NCBI GenBank assembly: GCA_029865385.1
Contig: JAOUGX010000017.1
Span: forward strand, 1 to 53,010
Reading direction: 5' to 3'
DNA: 53,010 nt
Source of the DNA: Gammaproteobacteria bacterium
GTDB taxonomy: Bacteria > Pseudomonadota > Gammaproteobacteria > Steroidobacterales > Woeseiaceae
In this document: positions 1 through 8,611 of the stretch, piece by piece
Layout: the number at the start of each line of letters is the position of its first letter
Position numbering within the stretch: the stretch's first letter is position 1
Position numbers and translations under genes: made by a program
The notes under the pieces: model-generated
Seen by the model: the letters and a program-made list of their open reading frames with translations, nothing else
Databases searched by the model: none
Told to the model about the DNA's origin: nothing

Positions 1-116
1 ATACCTTTTCTGGAAAAATGTATCCGGCCCCATTTTGTAGCAAGTTTGGAAACGCAGTGCGATCCCGGCTTTGCTACCTTGCCCCGTAACAGGAAGCACT
101 TGAACGGGGTGCCGCA

Positions 117-980
117 ATGGTTGCCAGCTATTCGGATCGAATCGATCGCATCGTCCGGCTTCTGAACGAACAGGTTCAGTCCAGTCACTCGCTGCGGGAT
201 CTCGCCAGCGTCGCTGAAATCTCCCCCTACCATTTTCACCGCGTTTATCGCGCCGTAACCGGCGAGACGCCCTCCGGTACCTTGCGCCGGCTGCGCATCG
301 CGCGTGCAGTCGCAATGTTACGGGATAGCACTAAGACCATCACCGAAATTGCTTTCGACGTCGGCTACGAAACCTCGCAGGCGTTTTCGAAAGCGTTTCG
401 CCAGAGGACCGGACACAGTGCAACCGAAGCACGCAAAGACCGCAGCAAACTGGACGCGCTGATCGAGCAATTGTCGGGCGCTCCGAAACGGCGCAAGCAA
501 AGCGAGCTGGAGGTGCGGCTGGTGTCGGTCGAGCCCTTCAAAGTTATCGCATCGCGGCACATCGGACGGCCCGAAGGCTTGTTCGCCGCATTCGGCGCCT
601 TGTTCGAGTGGGGCGAGAAATCGGGATTGCTCAATGATTATCGCGGCATTTACGGCATCCCTGTCGACGACCCGCGGGACGAAGAACAGGCCCGCTTCGA
701 TTGCTGCTTCGACTTCGGCCCGAAAGCGGTACCGGACAAGGAATACAGGAAAGAAACGCTGGGCGGCGGTCTTTATACGGTGACCCGTCTCACCGGTCCT
801 TACGATGGACTCGAAGACAAGTACGACGAATTCTACGGTTCGTGGCTCGCGTCGTCGAATTACGTTCTTCGCGACAGCCGCGCCTACAATCACTACGTCA
901 TCGACCCGGGCACGGTACCGCCGGAGCAGTGGCAGACGGATATCTACCTGCCAGTGGCCAGCTTGCCGCTGAACTCCTGA
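117..980 (+). CDS. AraC-family transcriptional regulator with GyrI-like effector domain
   Basis: The first ~107 residues form an AraC/XylS double helix-turn-helix. The second HTH carries the usual signature (TEIAFDVGYETSQAFSKAFR, then an RTGHSATEARK tail). The remaining ~155 residues resemble the GyrI-like/SOUL small-molecule-binding domain, including the late D-I-Y-L-P-V strand. This is the common SoxS/Rob-plus-GyrI architecture (family knowledge) and implies a ligand-responsive DNA-binding activator in the cytoplasm. The ATG follows a GAACGGGG stretch that is only a weak ribosome binding site. The next gene begins 25 bases downstream on the same strand, so co-transcription is likely. The ligand cannot be deduced. 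Confidence 0.9.
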   Translation: MVASYSDRIDRIVRLLNEQVQSSHSLRDLASVAEISPYHFHRVYRAVTGETPSGTLRRLRIARAVAMLRDSTKTITEIAFDVGYETSQAFSKAFRQRTGHSATEARKDRSKLDALIEQLSGAPKRRKQSELEVRLVSVEPFKVIASRHIGRPEGLFAAFGALFEWGEKSGLLNDYRGIYGIPVDDPRDEEQARFDCCFDFGPKAVPDKEYRKETLGGGLYTVTRLTGPYDGLEDKYDEFYGSWLASSNYVLRDSRAYNHYVIDPGTVPPEQWQTDIYLPVASLPLNS

Positions 981-1005
981 GTCTCATCGAAAGGAAATCT
1001 CGCAC

Positions 1006-1506
1006 ATGAAAACCATTACCCTCCTATTGCTAATTGTATCCGGTACCTTTTCTGCCTTTTCTGCGTCGAAAGCGCTGGCGGCGCATCCGCTCGAATTCCT
1101 GCACGGCACATGGGAAGGCACGGGCACGACGTCAGGAATAGCGTCAACGGTTCGATTCAACTGGGGCCCTGCGCTCGGTGGACGCTATACCAGCTTGCAG
1201 ATTCACAACCGGATGCGCGGTGAAAACGACCTGGAATACCTGTTCGAGGGTATCGGCTATTACCAGCCGTCGAACGAGCAAACCTTGACCGGCGTATGGG
1301 TCGACAACCAGGGCGACATTCTTCCCATACTCGCAACGCTCGAAGAGCAAACGCTGATCGCCACCTGGGGAAGCGAAGATTCCAAGCAGGGCCGGTCCGA
1401 GTATCGCCTGTTGCCCGACGGCACACTCGAAGCGATTGACTCGATCAGGAATGACGGGGGCGAGTGGCGCGAATTCGGTCGCGCGCGCCTTGTGCGGGCA
1501 AGGTGA
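1006..1506 (+). CDS. Secreted small beta-rich protein of unknown function
   Basis: This 166-residue protein starts with a clear Sec signal peptide (MKTITLLLLIVSG..., predicted cut near A-L-A at about residue 25). The mature part begins with F-L-H-G-T-W-E-G and alternates short hydrophobic strands with turns. That pattern is like small lipocalin/nitrobindin-type or DUF1579-like barrels that start F-L-x-G-x-W. I cannot assign a family firmly. A GAAAGGA ribosome binding site precedes the ATG. It follows the AraC/GyrI gene by 25 bases, so it may be that regulator's target or partner. No catalytic motif is visible. Confidence 0.75.
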   Translation: MKTITLLLLIVSGTFSAFSASKALAAHPLEFLHGTWEGTGTTSGIASTVRFNWGPALGGRYTSLQIHNRMRGENDLEYLFEGIGYYQPSNEQTLTGVWVDNQGDILPILATLEEQTLIATWGSEDSKQGRSEYRLLPDGTLEAIDSIRNDGGEWREFGRARLVRAR

Positions 1507-1626
1507 TCCTGATTCGCTCGCGGCAATGTCCTTGAATACCGCTTCATGATACGAGATGTTACAGACTGCGGAACCGCAGCGTGGCATTGTAGCGGCTGGA
1601 GAAAGCAGAGACTTCCGGAGTTTTTC

Positions 1627-2166
1627 ATGCGCGCTGTTTTAGGAACGCTACTTGCAATGAGTATTTCACTAACGAATGCCAACGCTGCCGATCTTCTCGA
1701 TCAGGATTTCCGCCGCCTTGCCGGAGAGGAAGTCGTCAACCTGGAGTCCGCGTATTCCGGTAAGGTCGTGCTGGTGGTGAATACTGCATCCAAATGCGGC
1801 AACACACCCCAGTACGAAGGGCTGGAAGCGCTCTACCAGCAATACGGCGATGACGGCCTCGTTGTGCTCGGCTTCCCGTCCAATGACTTCATGGGGCAGG
1901 AACCGGGCACCGAAGAGGAAATCCAGGATTTCTGCCGACTCACTTATAAAGTCAAGTTTCCGATGTTCGAGAAAGTGGTCGTGAAGGGCGACGATGCGCA
2001 CCCGTTCTACAAGGAACTGGCAGCCGAATCCGGTACCTACCCCACCTGGAACTTCCACAAGTACCTGATCGGCAGGGACGGAAAGTTAATCGCACAGTTC
2101 AGCCCGCGAACGCAGCCCGACGACAGCAAGCTGCTCGACAGCATCAGGACCGCGCTCGCCAACTGA
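1627..2166 (+). CDS. Exported glutathione peroxidase (Cys-type)
   Basis: This thioredoxin-fold peroxidase should reduce hydrogen or lipid peroxides using thiols, probably in the periplasm. The Cys57 site lies in N-T-A-S-K-C-G-N-T, Gln91 in the F-M-G-Q-E-P-G loop, and Trp141 in T-W-N-F, giving the full GPx Cys/Gln/Trp triad. Selenocysteine is replaced by Cys, as is normal in bacteria. The frame is open upstream to 1546, but I chose the ATG at 1627. It has CCGGAG seven bases before it and gives a signal peptide (MRAVLGTLLAMSISLTNANA) directly followed by the mature enzyme. The length (179 aa including the signal) matches the family. Confidence 0.9.
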   Translation: MRAVLGTLLAMSISLTNANAADLLDQDFRRLAGEEVVNLESAYSGKVVLVVNTASKCGNTPQYEGLEALYQQYGDDGLVVLGFPSNDFMGQEPGTEEEIQDFCRLTYKVKFPMFEKVVVKGDDAHPFYKELAAESGTYPTWNFHKYLIGRDGKLIAQFSPRTQPDDSKLLDSIRTALAN

Positions 2167-2286
2167 AGATTTCCCGCCAGACAGCGGTGAAACGGCGCCG
2201 GCGAAATGCTTCCGGCTCCTTTTCTTGTGCTTGCGTGCCCGGCACGGGCGGGGTCGAATAACGGATCCATCGCAGGAGCAGGGCCA

Positions 2287-3012
2287 GTGACAGCAGCGCC
2301 TCCGCAAATTGAAATCGGGCTGCACAAGCTGAGGCGAACCTATATGGAGGGTCGGCGTGAGCACGTCGTTCTCGACGACATCAATGCCGGGTTCGTCCGT
2401 GGGGAATCGGTGGCGATCCGCGGCCGCAGCGGCTCGGGCAAGTCGACACTTCTGAACCTGATCGGTGCCATCGACGTTCCGGACAGCGGCGAGATCGTCG
2501 TTTCCGGTGTCAACCTGACGAAACTTTCGGAACGCGATCGAACCCTGTTCCGGCGTCGGCACGTCGGCTTCGTCTACCAGGCTTTCAACCTGATTCCGAC
2601 GCTGAGCGTAGCGGACAATATTCGCTTCGTTCTGGAATTAAACCAGGTCGATGCGCGTGCGGCCTCGCAACGCATCGACGAATTGCTTACGGCCGTGGGT
2701 CTCGCGGATCGTGCTGCCAGTTATCCGGATGTTCTCTCCGGCGGCGAGCAGCAACGCGTCGCGATTGCGCGAGCATTGAGTCATCGCCCATCGCTGCTCA
2801 TCGCCGATGAACCCACCGGCAATCTGGACGACCGCACAGCCGACGATGTGCTACGCCTGCTAAACGATCTCGTCCGTGAAAACGGCGGCACCCTGTTGAT
2901 CGCGACTCACAGCGCGCGCATTGCCGCCTCATGCGACCGTTCCTTTCAATTGCACAACGGCAAGCTCGAGGAAACCAAGGTCGAAGAAACGATGAGCCGC
3001 AGCGACACATGA
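2287..3012 (+). CDS. ABC transporter ATP-binding subunit (LolD/MacB/AttE-like)
   Basis: This is the ATPase of an FtsX-type exporter. It shows Walker A (GRSGSGKST, about residues 46-54), the signature LSGGEQQRVAIARA, Walker B with LLIADEPTGNLD, and the switch H in ATHS. An ATG-started reading from 2206 is possible. The GTG at 2287 is preferred because GGAGCAGGG lies just upstream and the protein then begins directly at the ABC domain (241 aa, typical of LolD-like subunits). Its stop overlaps the permease start (ATGA), showing translational coupling. With the next two genes it forms an AttEFGH-like module, known in vibrios for antimicrobial-peptide transport; that role is inferred here. Confidence 0.92.
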   Translation: MTAAPPQIEIGLHKLRRTYMEGRREHVVLDDINAGFVRGESVAIRGRSGSGKSTLLNLIGAIDVPDSGEIVVSGVNLTKLSERDRTLFRRRHVGFVYQAFNLIPTLSVADNIRFVLELNQVDARAASQRIDELLTAVGLADRAASYPDVLSGGEQQRVAIARALSHRPSLLIADEPTGNLDDRTADDVLRLLNDLVRENGGTLLIATHSARIAASCDRSFQLHNGKLEETKVEETMSRSDT

Positions 3013-5540
3013 TCCCGGTCACCTGGCGCGCCAATTTCGGCTACCTGCTGCGGCATCCCTGGCAACTTGCCCTGGCACTACTCGGCATCGCCGTCGGGGT
3101 GGCTGTCATCGTGGCAGTCGACCTCGCCAATGCGAGTGCACGCAAGGCGTTTCTGTTGTCGATGGACGCGGTAACCGGCGAAGCAACACACCAGGTTGTC
3201 GGCGGACCCGGCGGGATACCCGAAGAGACTTACGTACAGCTTCGTACCGTGCACGGCATACGAAGTATTGCGCCGGTCATCGGAGGATACGTAACGGTTG
3301 CAGACACACAACTGCAACTCATGGGCGTCGACCTGTTCGCCGAACAGGAAATGCGCTCGTTTACCGCCGAGGCCTCAAAAAGCACGACAGCCGGAGGAAC
3401 GAATGTCGAGGCCCTCATTCGCGGCTTTCTGACGGAACCGGGCACGGTCACGATGTCGCGCCGTACCGCCGCATTGCTCGAACTCGAAGTCGGCGATCGT
3501 TTTGAAGTAATTGCAGATGGCCGGTTGCATAATGCGGTCCTGCTCGGCGTCTTCGGCGATGCCGATGCGGCCGGCCTCGACAGACTCTTGACGACGGACA
3601 TTGCGACGGCGCAAGTCTGGCTCGATCAACTCGGCTTCATCTCACGCATCGATGTGCGTGTCGACGACGGTGACAATGCCATGGTCGAGCGGCTCGAATC
3701 GGTGTTGCCGGATGGCACCCGGCTGTTGACCGCGGCGGGCCGGACCAGGACCACAGCCGACCTGAGCGCGGCGTTCATGACCAATCTCACCGCGATGAGC
3801 TTGCTTGCATTGCTGGTCGGACTTTTCCTTATCTATAACAGCGTGAGTTTTTCGGTGCTGCAACGGCGCGGACTGATAGGAATTCAGCGCGCGCTGGGTG
3901 TGACGCGCGGCGAACTGTACGTACTGATTCTCGGCGAGGCGGCGCTGATCGGCCTCGTCGCCGCGTGTATCGGCGTGCTGGCCGGGCTGTGGCTTGGCGA
4001 ACAGTTGCTGATGCTGGTGTCACAGTCGATCAATGACTTCTACTATCGCGTCAACGTCACCGACGTCGTTGCAAATCCGCTGTCGATCGCAAAAGGCATT
4101 GCTGCCGGGGTTGGCGTCGCTTTGCTGGCCGCCGCCGTACCTGCCATCGAAGCAAGCTCCTACCATCCGCGGCTTGCCATGACACGCTCGACGCTGGAAC
4201 AGAGGACGCGGCGCCTGTTGCCGGTAGTGGCCCTGGCGGGTTGTGCCGCAATCGTCGTCGCTGCGGCCGTTCTGATGTTTTCAGGACGCAATCTCGTGGC
4301 AGGGCTTTCGGCGGTGTTCCTGTTGATCCTCGGGTTCGCTTTGTGCATCCCGCTGCTCATACGCGTAATCTCCCGCACACTCGCACCGGCAGCGAAACGG
4401 ATAGGCGGCACGCTGGCAAGCATGGCAATTTCGGGCATTGCGGCGAGCTTGAGTCGCACCGGTGTCGCGATCGTCGCACTGGCCGTCGCCGTTTCCGCGA
4501 CCATTGGCGTCAGCGTAATGGTCGACAGCTTCCGCGGATCCGTCCGGCAGTGGCTGGACCAGACCTTACAGGCCGACATCTATGCAGGCGTAGAAAGAGG
4601 TTCGATGGATCCCGCAGTGCTCGCGGATCTTGTTGCGTTGCCCGGCGTCGAAAATTACAGCACCAGCCGCCGCAGCTTTCTCGAGGATGAAGACGGCCGC
4701 ACCCAGCTGGTCGTGATACAGATGGCGCCCGATTCCTACGCCGGCACCGAAATTCTCGATGCCGATCCGGCCGAGGTGTGGCCAGCATGGGAAAGCGACG
4801 ATGTCGTGCTGGTCTCGGAACCGTATGCCTACCGCAACGGCGTCGCTCTGGGCGACACGATCGAGCTGCGCACAGCCGCAGGAGAACGCGACTTCCGCAT
4901 CGCTGCCACCTACCAAAGCTACGACATCAATGCGAGTGCATTGCTGATCAGCCGCAGCACCTACGACCGGCACTGGAACGACGACGGCATCGATTCGATC
5001 GGCCTGTATCTCGCCGATGGTGTCGATGCGCAAAAAGTCCTGCAGCGCATTGAATCCGTCAGCGCCGGTCGTCAGCAAATCCGCTTCGAATCGAATCAAC
5101 GGATCCGCGATCTGTCACTCGAGATCTTCGACCGCACGTTCATCATCACCGATGTTCTGTACTGGCTGGCGATCGTCGTTGCGTTGATCGGGATTCTTGG
5201 CGCGATGCTGGCTATGCAGCTGGAACGCGCACGCGAGTTTGCCGTGCTTCGAGCGCTCGGCATGACGCCGGCGCAGCTCGGCGGAATGATTACGCTGCAA
5301 TCGGCTGTGATCGGTCTTTTCAGTGGTATCGCAGCCATTCCGCTCGGCGTGGTCATGGCTTACGTGCTGATCGAGGTCATCAACCGGCGCGCTTTCGGCT
5401 GGCAGATCGACATGACGTTCGCCGGCGGGATCTTTTTTTCTGCCTTACTTTTTGCCGTTGGCGCCGCAGTGCTCGCGGGACTTTACCCGGCCTACCGCGC
5501 TGCGCAAAGCCAACCGGCGCTGGCGATGCGGGAGGAATAG
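3009..5540 (+). CDS. FtsX-like ABC permease, AttF-AttG fusion type
   Basis: This 843-residue inner membrane permease has two tandem FtsX/MacB-type halves. The first has an N-terminal membrane helix (residues ~18-40), a large periplasmic domain, and helices near 265-400. After two linking helices the second half repeats the pattern: a helix near 495-525, a periplasmic domain, then three helices at ~720-835 ending P-A-Y-R-A-A. The ATG at 3009 overlaps the ATPase stop. An upstream in-frame start at 2931 lies inside the ATPase gene and would only add a polar tail. Family knowledge says such permeases couple ATP hydrolysis to periplasmic substrate extrusion or lipoprotein release; the substrate is unknown. 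Confidence 0.9.
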   Translation: MIPVTWRANFGYLLRHPWQLALALLGIAVGVAVIVAVDLANASARKAFLLSMDAVTGEATHQVVGGPGGIPEETYVQLRTVHGIRSIAPVIGGYVTVADTQLQLMGVDLFAEQEMRSFTAEASKSTTAGGTNVEALIRGFLTEPGTVTMSRRTAALLELEVGDRFEVIADGRLHNAVLLGVFGDADAAGLDRLLTTDIATAQVWLDQLGFISRIDVRVDDGDNAMVERLESVLPDGTRLLTAAGRTRTTADLSAAFMTNLTAMSLLALLVGLFLIYNSVSFSVLQRRGLIGIQRALGVTRGELYVLILGEAALIGLVAACIGVLAGLWLGEQLLMLVSQSINDFYYRVNVTDVVANPLSIAKGIAAGVGVALLAAAVPAIEASSYHPRLAMTRSTLEQRTRRLLPVVALAGCAAIVVAAAVLMFSGRNLVAGLSAVFLLILGFALCIPLLIRVISRTLAPAAKRIGGTLASMAISGIAASLSRTGVAIVALAVAVSATIGVSVMVDSFRGSVRQWLDQTLQADIYAGVERGSMDPAVLADLVALPGVENYSTSRRSFLEDEDGRTQLVVIQMAPDSYAGTEILDADPAEVWPAWESDDVVLVSEPYAYRNGVALGDTIELRTAAGERDFRIAATYQSYDINASALLISRSTYDRHWNDDGIDSIGLYLADGVDAQKVLQRIESVSAGRQQIRFESNQRIRDLSLEIFDRTFIITDVLYWLAIVVALIGILGAMLAMQLERAREFAVLRALGMTPAQLGGMITLQSAVIGLFSGIAAIPLGVVMAYVLIEVINRRAFGWQIDMTFAGGIFFSALLFAVGAAVLAGLYPAYRAAQSQPALAMREE

Positions 5541-5542
5541 GC

Positions 5543-6697
5543 ATGCGAGCTTTTGGTATGGCCCTGTTCGCATCGCTGATCTGCGTAGCAGGCGTCACCG
5601 CGATCGGCGAAAACGACGCCGCGAACGGATCGCGACTGGCCGAATTGCTCGGCAGCGGTGACGATCGCGGCTTCGCCAGGGCGCTGCAACCGCGAAGCTT
5701 TTCGTTCCCGCAGGATCACGGCCCGCATCCCGAATACCGTAACGAGTGGTGGTACCTGACGGGGAATCTCGACGGCGATGGCGGGCGGCGATTCGGATTC
5801 GAGCTCACGTTTTTTCGCTTTGCGCTTGAGCCATCGATGCCGGAAACCGACTCGAACTGGCGCAGCAACCAAGTGTACATTGCACACTTGGCGATCACTG
5901 ACGCCGCCGGCGAAAAGTTCTATGTAGCACAGCGATACTCGCGTTCGGCACTCGCGCTCGCGGGGGCGCAGGCGGAACCGTTTCGCGTGTGGATCGATGA
6001 CTGGGAGATTTCGACCGAGTCCGCAGAAAACTCGAACGTATGGCGACTTCAGGCCGGCGAGCGGGAGTTTGGCCTCGATCTGCTTCTGACCGCGGTCAAA
6101 CCACCGGTCTTCAACGGCATCGACGGCCTTTCGCAGAAGTCCGCCGAGCCGGGCAACGCATCCTACTACTACTCGATTACGCGCTGGCAAACCGAGGGGC
6201 TGCTGCGCATCGGATCCGCGCAGTTTCGTGTGTCCGGCTTGTCATGGCTCGATCGCGAATGGAGCAGCAGCGCGCTGGCTGCGGATCAGCTGGGCTGGGA
6301 CTGGTTCGCGTTGCAGCTGTCCGATGGCACTGAGCTGATGTTCTACAACCTTCGACGAAACGATGGCCGGCGGGATTCACACAGCGCCGGCACCTGGATC
6401 GCTGCAAATGGCGAAGCCAGCCACATCGATAGCGGCGATCTGGACATTGTCGTCACAGACCAGTGGCAGAGTCCATCCGGTGGCGTGTACCCGGCGGCAT
6501 GGACATTGCGGCTGCCGAAAAAGTCGCTGACGCTCAATGTCCGTCCGATCCTGGACAACCAGGAACTGATCACGACCGTGCGTTATTGGGAAGGCGCGGT
6601 CGACCTCAGCGGCGACCGCGATGGCAAGACTATCGGCGGCCGCGGTTACGTCGAGCTCACTGGCTACGCCACCGCAACTCGGGGACAGTGGCCCTAA
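5543..6697 (+). CDS. AttH/CrtC-like secreted lipocalin-type protein
   Basis: This 384-residue protein has a signal peptide (MRAFGMALFASLICVAGVTA). The mature part carries the CrtC/AttH N-terminal signature: H-P-E-Y-R-N-E-W-W-Y-L-T-G-N-L followed by F-G-F-E-L-T-F-F. Further paired lipocalin-like strands contain W-L-D-R-E-W-S-S and G-W-D-W-F. CrtC homologues include carotenoid hydratases, but linkage to an ABC ATPase and permease is the AttH context, where it acts as a periplasmic partner of the transporter. GGAGGAATAGGC precedes the start, only two bases after the permease stop. The last five codons and the stop lie inside a REP-like palindrome, so the C-terminus has been shaped by that element. 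Confidence 0.88.
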   Translation: MRAFGMALFASLICVAGVTAIGENDAANGSRLAELLGSGDDRGFARALQPRSFSFPQDHGPHPEYRNEWWYLTGNLDGDGGRRFGFELTFFRFALEPSMPETDSNWRSNQVYIAHLAITDAAGEKFYVAQRYSRSALALAGAQAEPFRVWIDDWEISTESAENSNVWRLQAGEREFGLDLLLTAVKPPVFNGIDGLSQKSAEPGNASYYYSITRWQTEGLLRIGSAQFRVSGLSWLDREWSSSALAADQLGWDWFALQLSDGTELMFYNLRRNDGRRDSHSAGTWIAANGEASHIDSGDLDIVVTDQWQSPSGGVYPAAWTLRLPKKSLTLNVRPILDNQELITTVRYWEGAVDLSGDRDGKTIGGRGYVELTGYATATRGQWP

Positions 6698-6726
6698 TTC
6701 AACGTTAATTTAGGGTCTCTGTCCCC
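6681..6726. repeat. REP-like imperfect palindrome
   Basis: A 46-base imperfect palindrome begins GGGGACAG and ends CTGTCCCC. The inner arms CCCTAA and TTAGGG surround a central AACGTT. It spans the stop codon of the AttH-like gene and could also act as a terminator between convergent genes. The sequence style matches gammaproteobacterial REP units linked to REP-associated tyrosine transposases (family knowledge). No such transposase is seen here. Confidence 0.75.
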
Positions 6727-6736
6727 GAACTATTTC

Positions 6737-7483
6737 TCAGGATTCAATGCGCTGGCCATCCCAGGCGAAAACGCCTCCGCTGTCCGAGTTTCGGACTTTG
6801 TCAACGACCTCCAGCAAGTAGCCCGCTGCGATCGGCGGCGTGAAAAGTTTTTCCCCCGGCGTGTGTTTCGTATACGGACTGGAAAGACCGGTCTTGACGG
6901 TGCCGGGGTGCAGACCAATGACGACTGATTGCGGCCAGAGCCTTGCGTGTTCGATAGAGAGTGTTTTCAGCAGCATGTTGAGCGCGGCCTTGGACGCGCG
7001 GTACGCATACCAGCCGCCAAGCCTATTGTCGCCGATGCTTCCCACCCGTGCGGATAATGCGGCGAAAACCGTTTTCGAATCTTTCCTCAACCTTGGCAGG
7101 AAATGTTTTGCGACCAGCACAGGTCCTGCCGCATTTACGGCAAACACACGGCCGAGATGCTCGGCGTCCAGTTCCTTCATGCTCTTCTCCGGCCGAAGGC
7201 TCTCGCCGGCCCAAAGCATTCCGCTCGCCACGATCACGATGTCCAGCGGACCCTCGGACGACGCCAGGCCGGCACATTGCCGAATGGAATCCTCGTCTGC
7301 CAGGTCGAGTTGCCCATAGGCAACCTTGGGTGAGGAGAAAGTACAGGGGCTTCGCGAAAGGGCATGAACCGACGCAACGCGCGGATGCCGGGCAAGGGTT
7401 TCGACCAGTGCACTGCCGATACCGCCGCTCGCGCCAATGATTGCGACGCGAACTTGCGATGGAAAAGAATCAAGTGTGTTCAT
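6737..7483 (-). CDS. Short-chain dehydrogenase/reductase, C-factor (CsgA)-like
   Basis: A Rossmann-fold NAD(P)-dependent oxidoreductase of 248 residues. The cofactor motif G-A-S-G-G-I-G is near residue 20, and the catalytic Y-A-Y-R-A-S-K is preceded by L-S-A-R-V-G-S, giving Ser/Tyr/Lys. The spacing and the N-R-L-G-G-W insertion before the Tyr resemble CsgA/C-factor-type SDRs. Substrate unknown. A TTG two codons upstream (7489) is also possible, but the ATG is preferred; neither has a strong ribosome binding site. It converges on the AttH-like gene with the REP-like palindrome between them. Confidence 0.85.
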   Translation of the reverse strand: MNTLDSFPSQVRVAIIGASGGIGSALVETLARHPRVASVHALSRSPCTFSSPKVAYGQLDLADEDSIRQCAGLASSEGPLDIVIVASGMLWAGESLRPEKSMKELDAEHLGRVFAVNAAGPVLVAKHFLPRLRKDSKTVFAALSARVGSIGDNRLGGWYAYRASKAALNMLLKTLSIEHARLWPQSVVIGLHPGTVKTGLSSPYTKHTPGEKLFTPPIAAGYLLEVVDKVRNSDSGGVFAWDGQRIES

Positions 7484-7524
7484 TGACAAGGGGGCACGTC
7501 CTTGTGCCAGGGGGAGAGTCTCTG

Positions 7525-7653
7525 TCAGTTGGGCAGGATCACGGAGTCGATCACATGGATGACGCCGTTGCTTGCGCCGATGTCCGTTTTGATGACGTTA
7601 GCGTTGTCAACGCGCACACCGCTGTCACCGACTGTATGTGCAAGCGTATCCGG
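7525..7653 (-). pseudogene. C-terminal remnant of a fasciclin-domain protein
   Basis: Reading the minus strand gives ~40 codons ending in the fasciclin H2 block: [13 protein letters not shown], then [16 protein letters not shown] and a TGA. There is no start codon or N-terminal domain. The homologous stretch begins almost directly behind the stop of the neighbouring epimerase gene, so the 5' part of the gene has been lost at that junction. A complete fasciclin domain has ~130 residues. Confidence 0.8.
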
Positions 7654-7663
7654 TTGTAACCGG

Positions 7664-8584
7664 CTAGTTGCCCAGGTAGGCGAGGTTCGCAGCACGGAAT
7701 GAAATCGGCTGCCTTTCGATCAGCGATTCGAGCTCCGCGGGATCTGCGACATTGCCTTCCTTCAGCATGACAAGCTGATCACGCGTTACCGGAAAAAACG
7801 GCAGCCAGTCGAAAAGTGTTGCGCCGATATGCATCAGCCCGATCGGCATGGGCAGAATCGTTTTCTTGCGGCGTGTCGCCGCGGCAATGCGCGATATCAT
7901 TTCCTTCCAGGTCAAGACCTCCGGCCCGCCGAGCCGGTAGGTTTTGCCGATGCACTCGGGCTTTTGCAATGCTGCAACGAATGCCGACGCCACGTCTTCA
8001 ACATGAACCGGGGACATGACGACGGCGCCTTTATTCGGGCCCAGGCTCGAGAAAAAGTTTACGGCGGGAATCGGCGGGCGAACCATCTCATCGAAAAGCT
8101 GGGTGGCGAATTCCATTGTCCCGCGAGGATCGCCGAATATGACGGACGGGCGAAACACGGTGACGTCCAGTCCGCTGTTGAATGCATACTCTTCCGCCCG
8201 CCGCTTGGTCTCCTGGTAGCGGGTTCCCGGAATCTTTACGCCATTGGCGCTCATCAACAGCAATCGCCTTACGCCGACCTCACGCGCAGCCTCGACCGTG
8301 CTGACCAGCCCCTGGTATTGCGTCTTCTCGAAAGTAATCCCCTCTCGCGGTACCTCGCGCAGAATCCCCACGTTGTAGATAAGCGCATCGCAGCCCTCGA
8401 TCAGGCTGCGAATCGACTCGGCGTCGGAAATGTCGCCAGGCACAGTTTGCACATGCTTCGCTCGTTTGAGTTTGTTGTCGCCGCCTGGTCGAACAAGCAA
8501 GGATACGGCGTGCCCCGCATCCAGCAGCGCATCCGTCAGGTAGCTACCGACAAATCCCGTTCCACCTATGATCGCTACTCGCAT
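7664..8584 (-). CDS. NAD(P)-dependent epimerase/NDUFA9-like atypical SDR
   Basis: This atypical extended SDR of ~306 residues has the N-terminal glycine motif [16 protein letters not shown] motif stands in the active-site YxxxK position, followed by [10 protein letters not shown], the typical strand of the NDUFA9/complex-I-associated epimerase group. These proteins bind NADP; some bacterial homologues act on quinone or sugar-nucleotide substrates (family knowledge). An ATG 27 bases upstream (8611) is possible, but starting at 8584 puts M-R-V-A-I-I-G right at the nucleotide-binding strand. It is 27 bases from the outer membrane protein gene, so the two could share a transcript. Confidence 0.85.
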   Translation of the reverse strand: MRVAIIGGTGFVGSYLTDALLDAGHAVSLLVRPGGDNKLKRAKHVQTVPGDISDAESIRSLIEGCDALIYNVGILREVPREGITFEKTQYQGLVSTVEAAREVGVRRLLLMSANGVKIPGTRYQETKRRAEEYAFNSGLDVTVFRPSVIFGDPRGTMEFATQLFDEMVRPPIPAVNFFSSLGPNKGAVVMSPVHVEDVASAFVAALQKPECIGKTYRLGGPEVLTWKEMISRIAAATRRKKTILPMPIGLMHIGATLFDWLPFFPVTRDQLVMLKEGNVADPAELESLIERQPISFRAANLAYLGN

Positions 8585-8611
8585 CGAACAGAATGCTCCA
8601 ACCGTGCCCAA

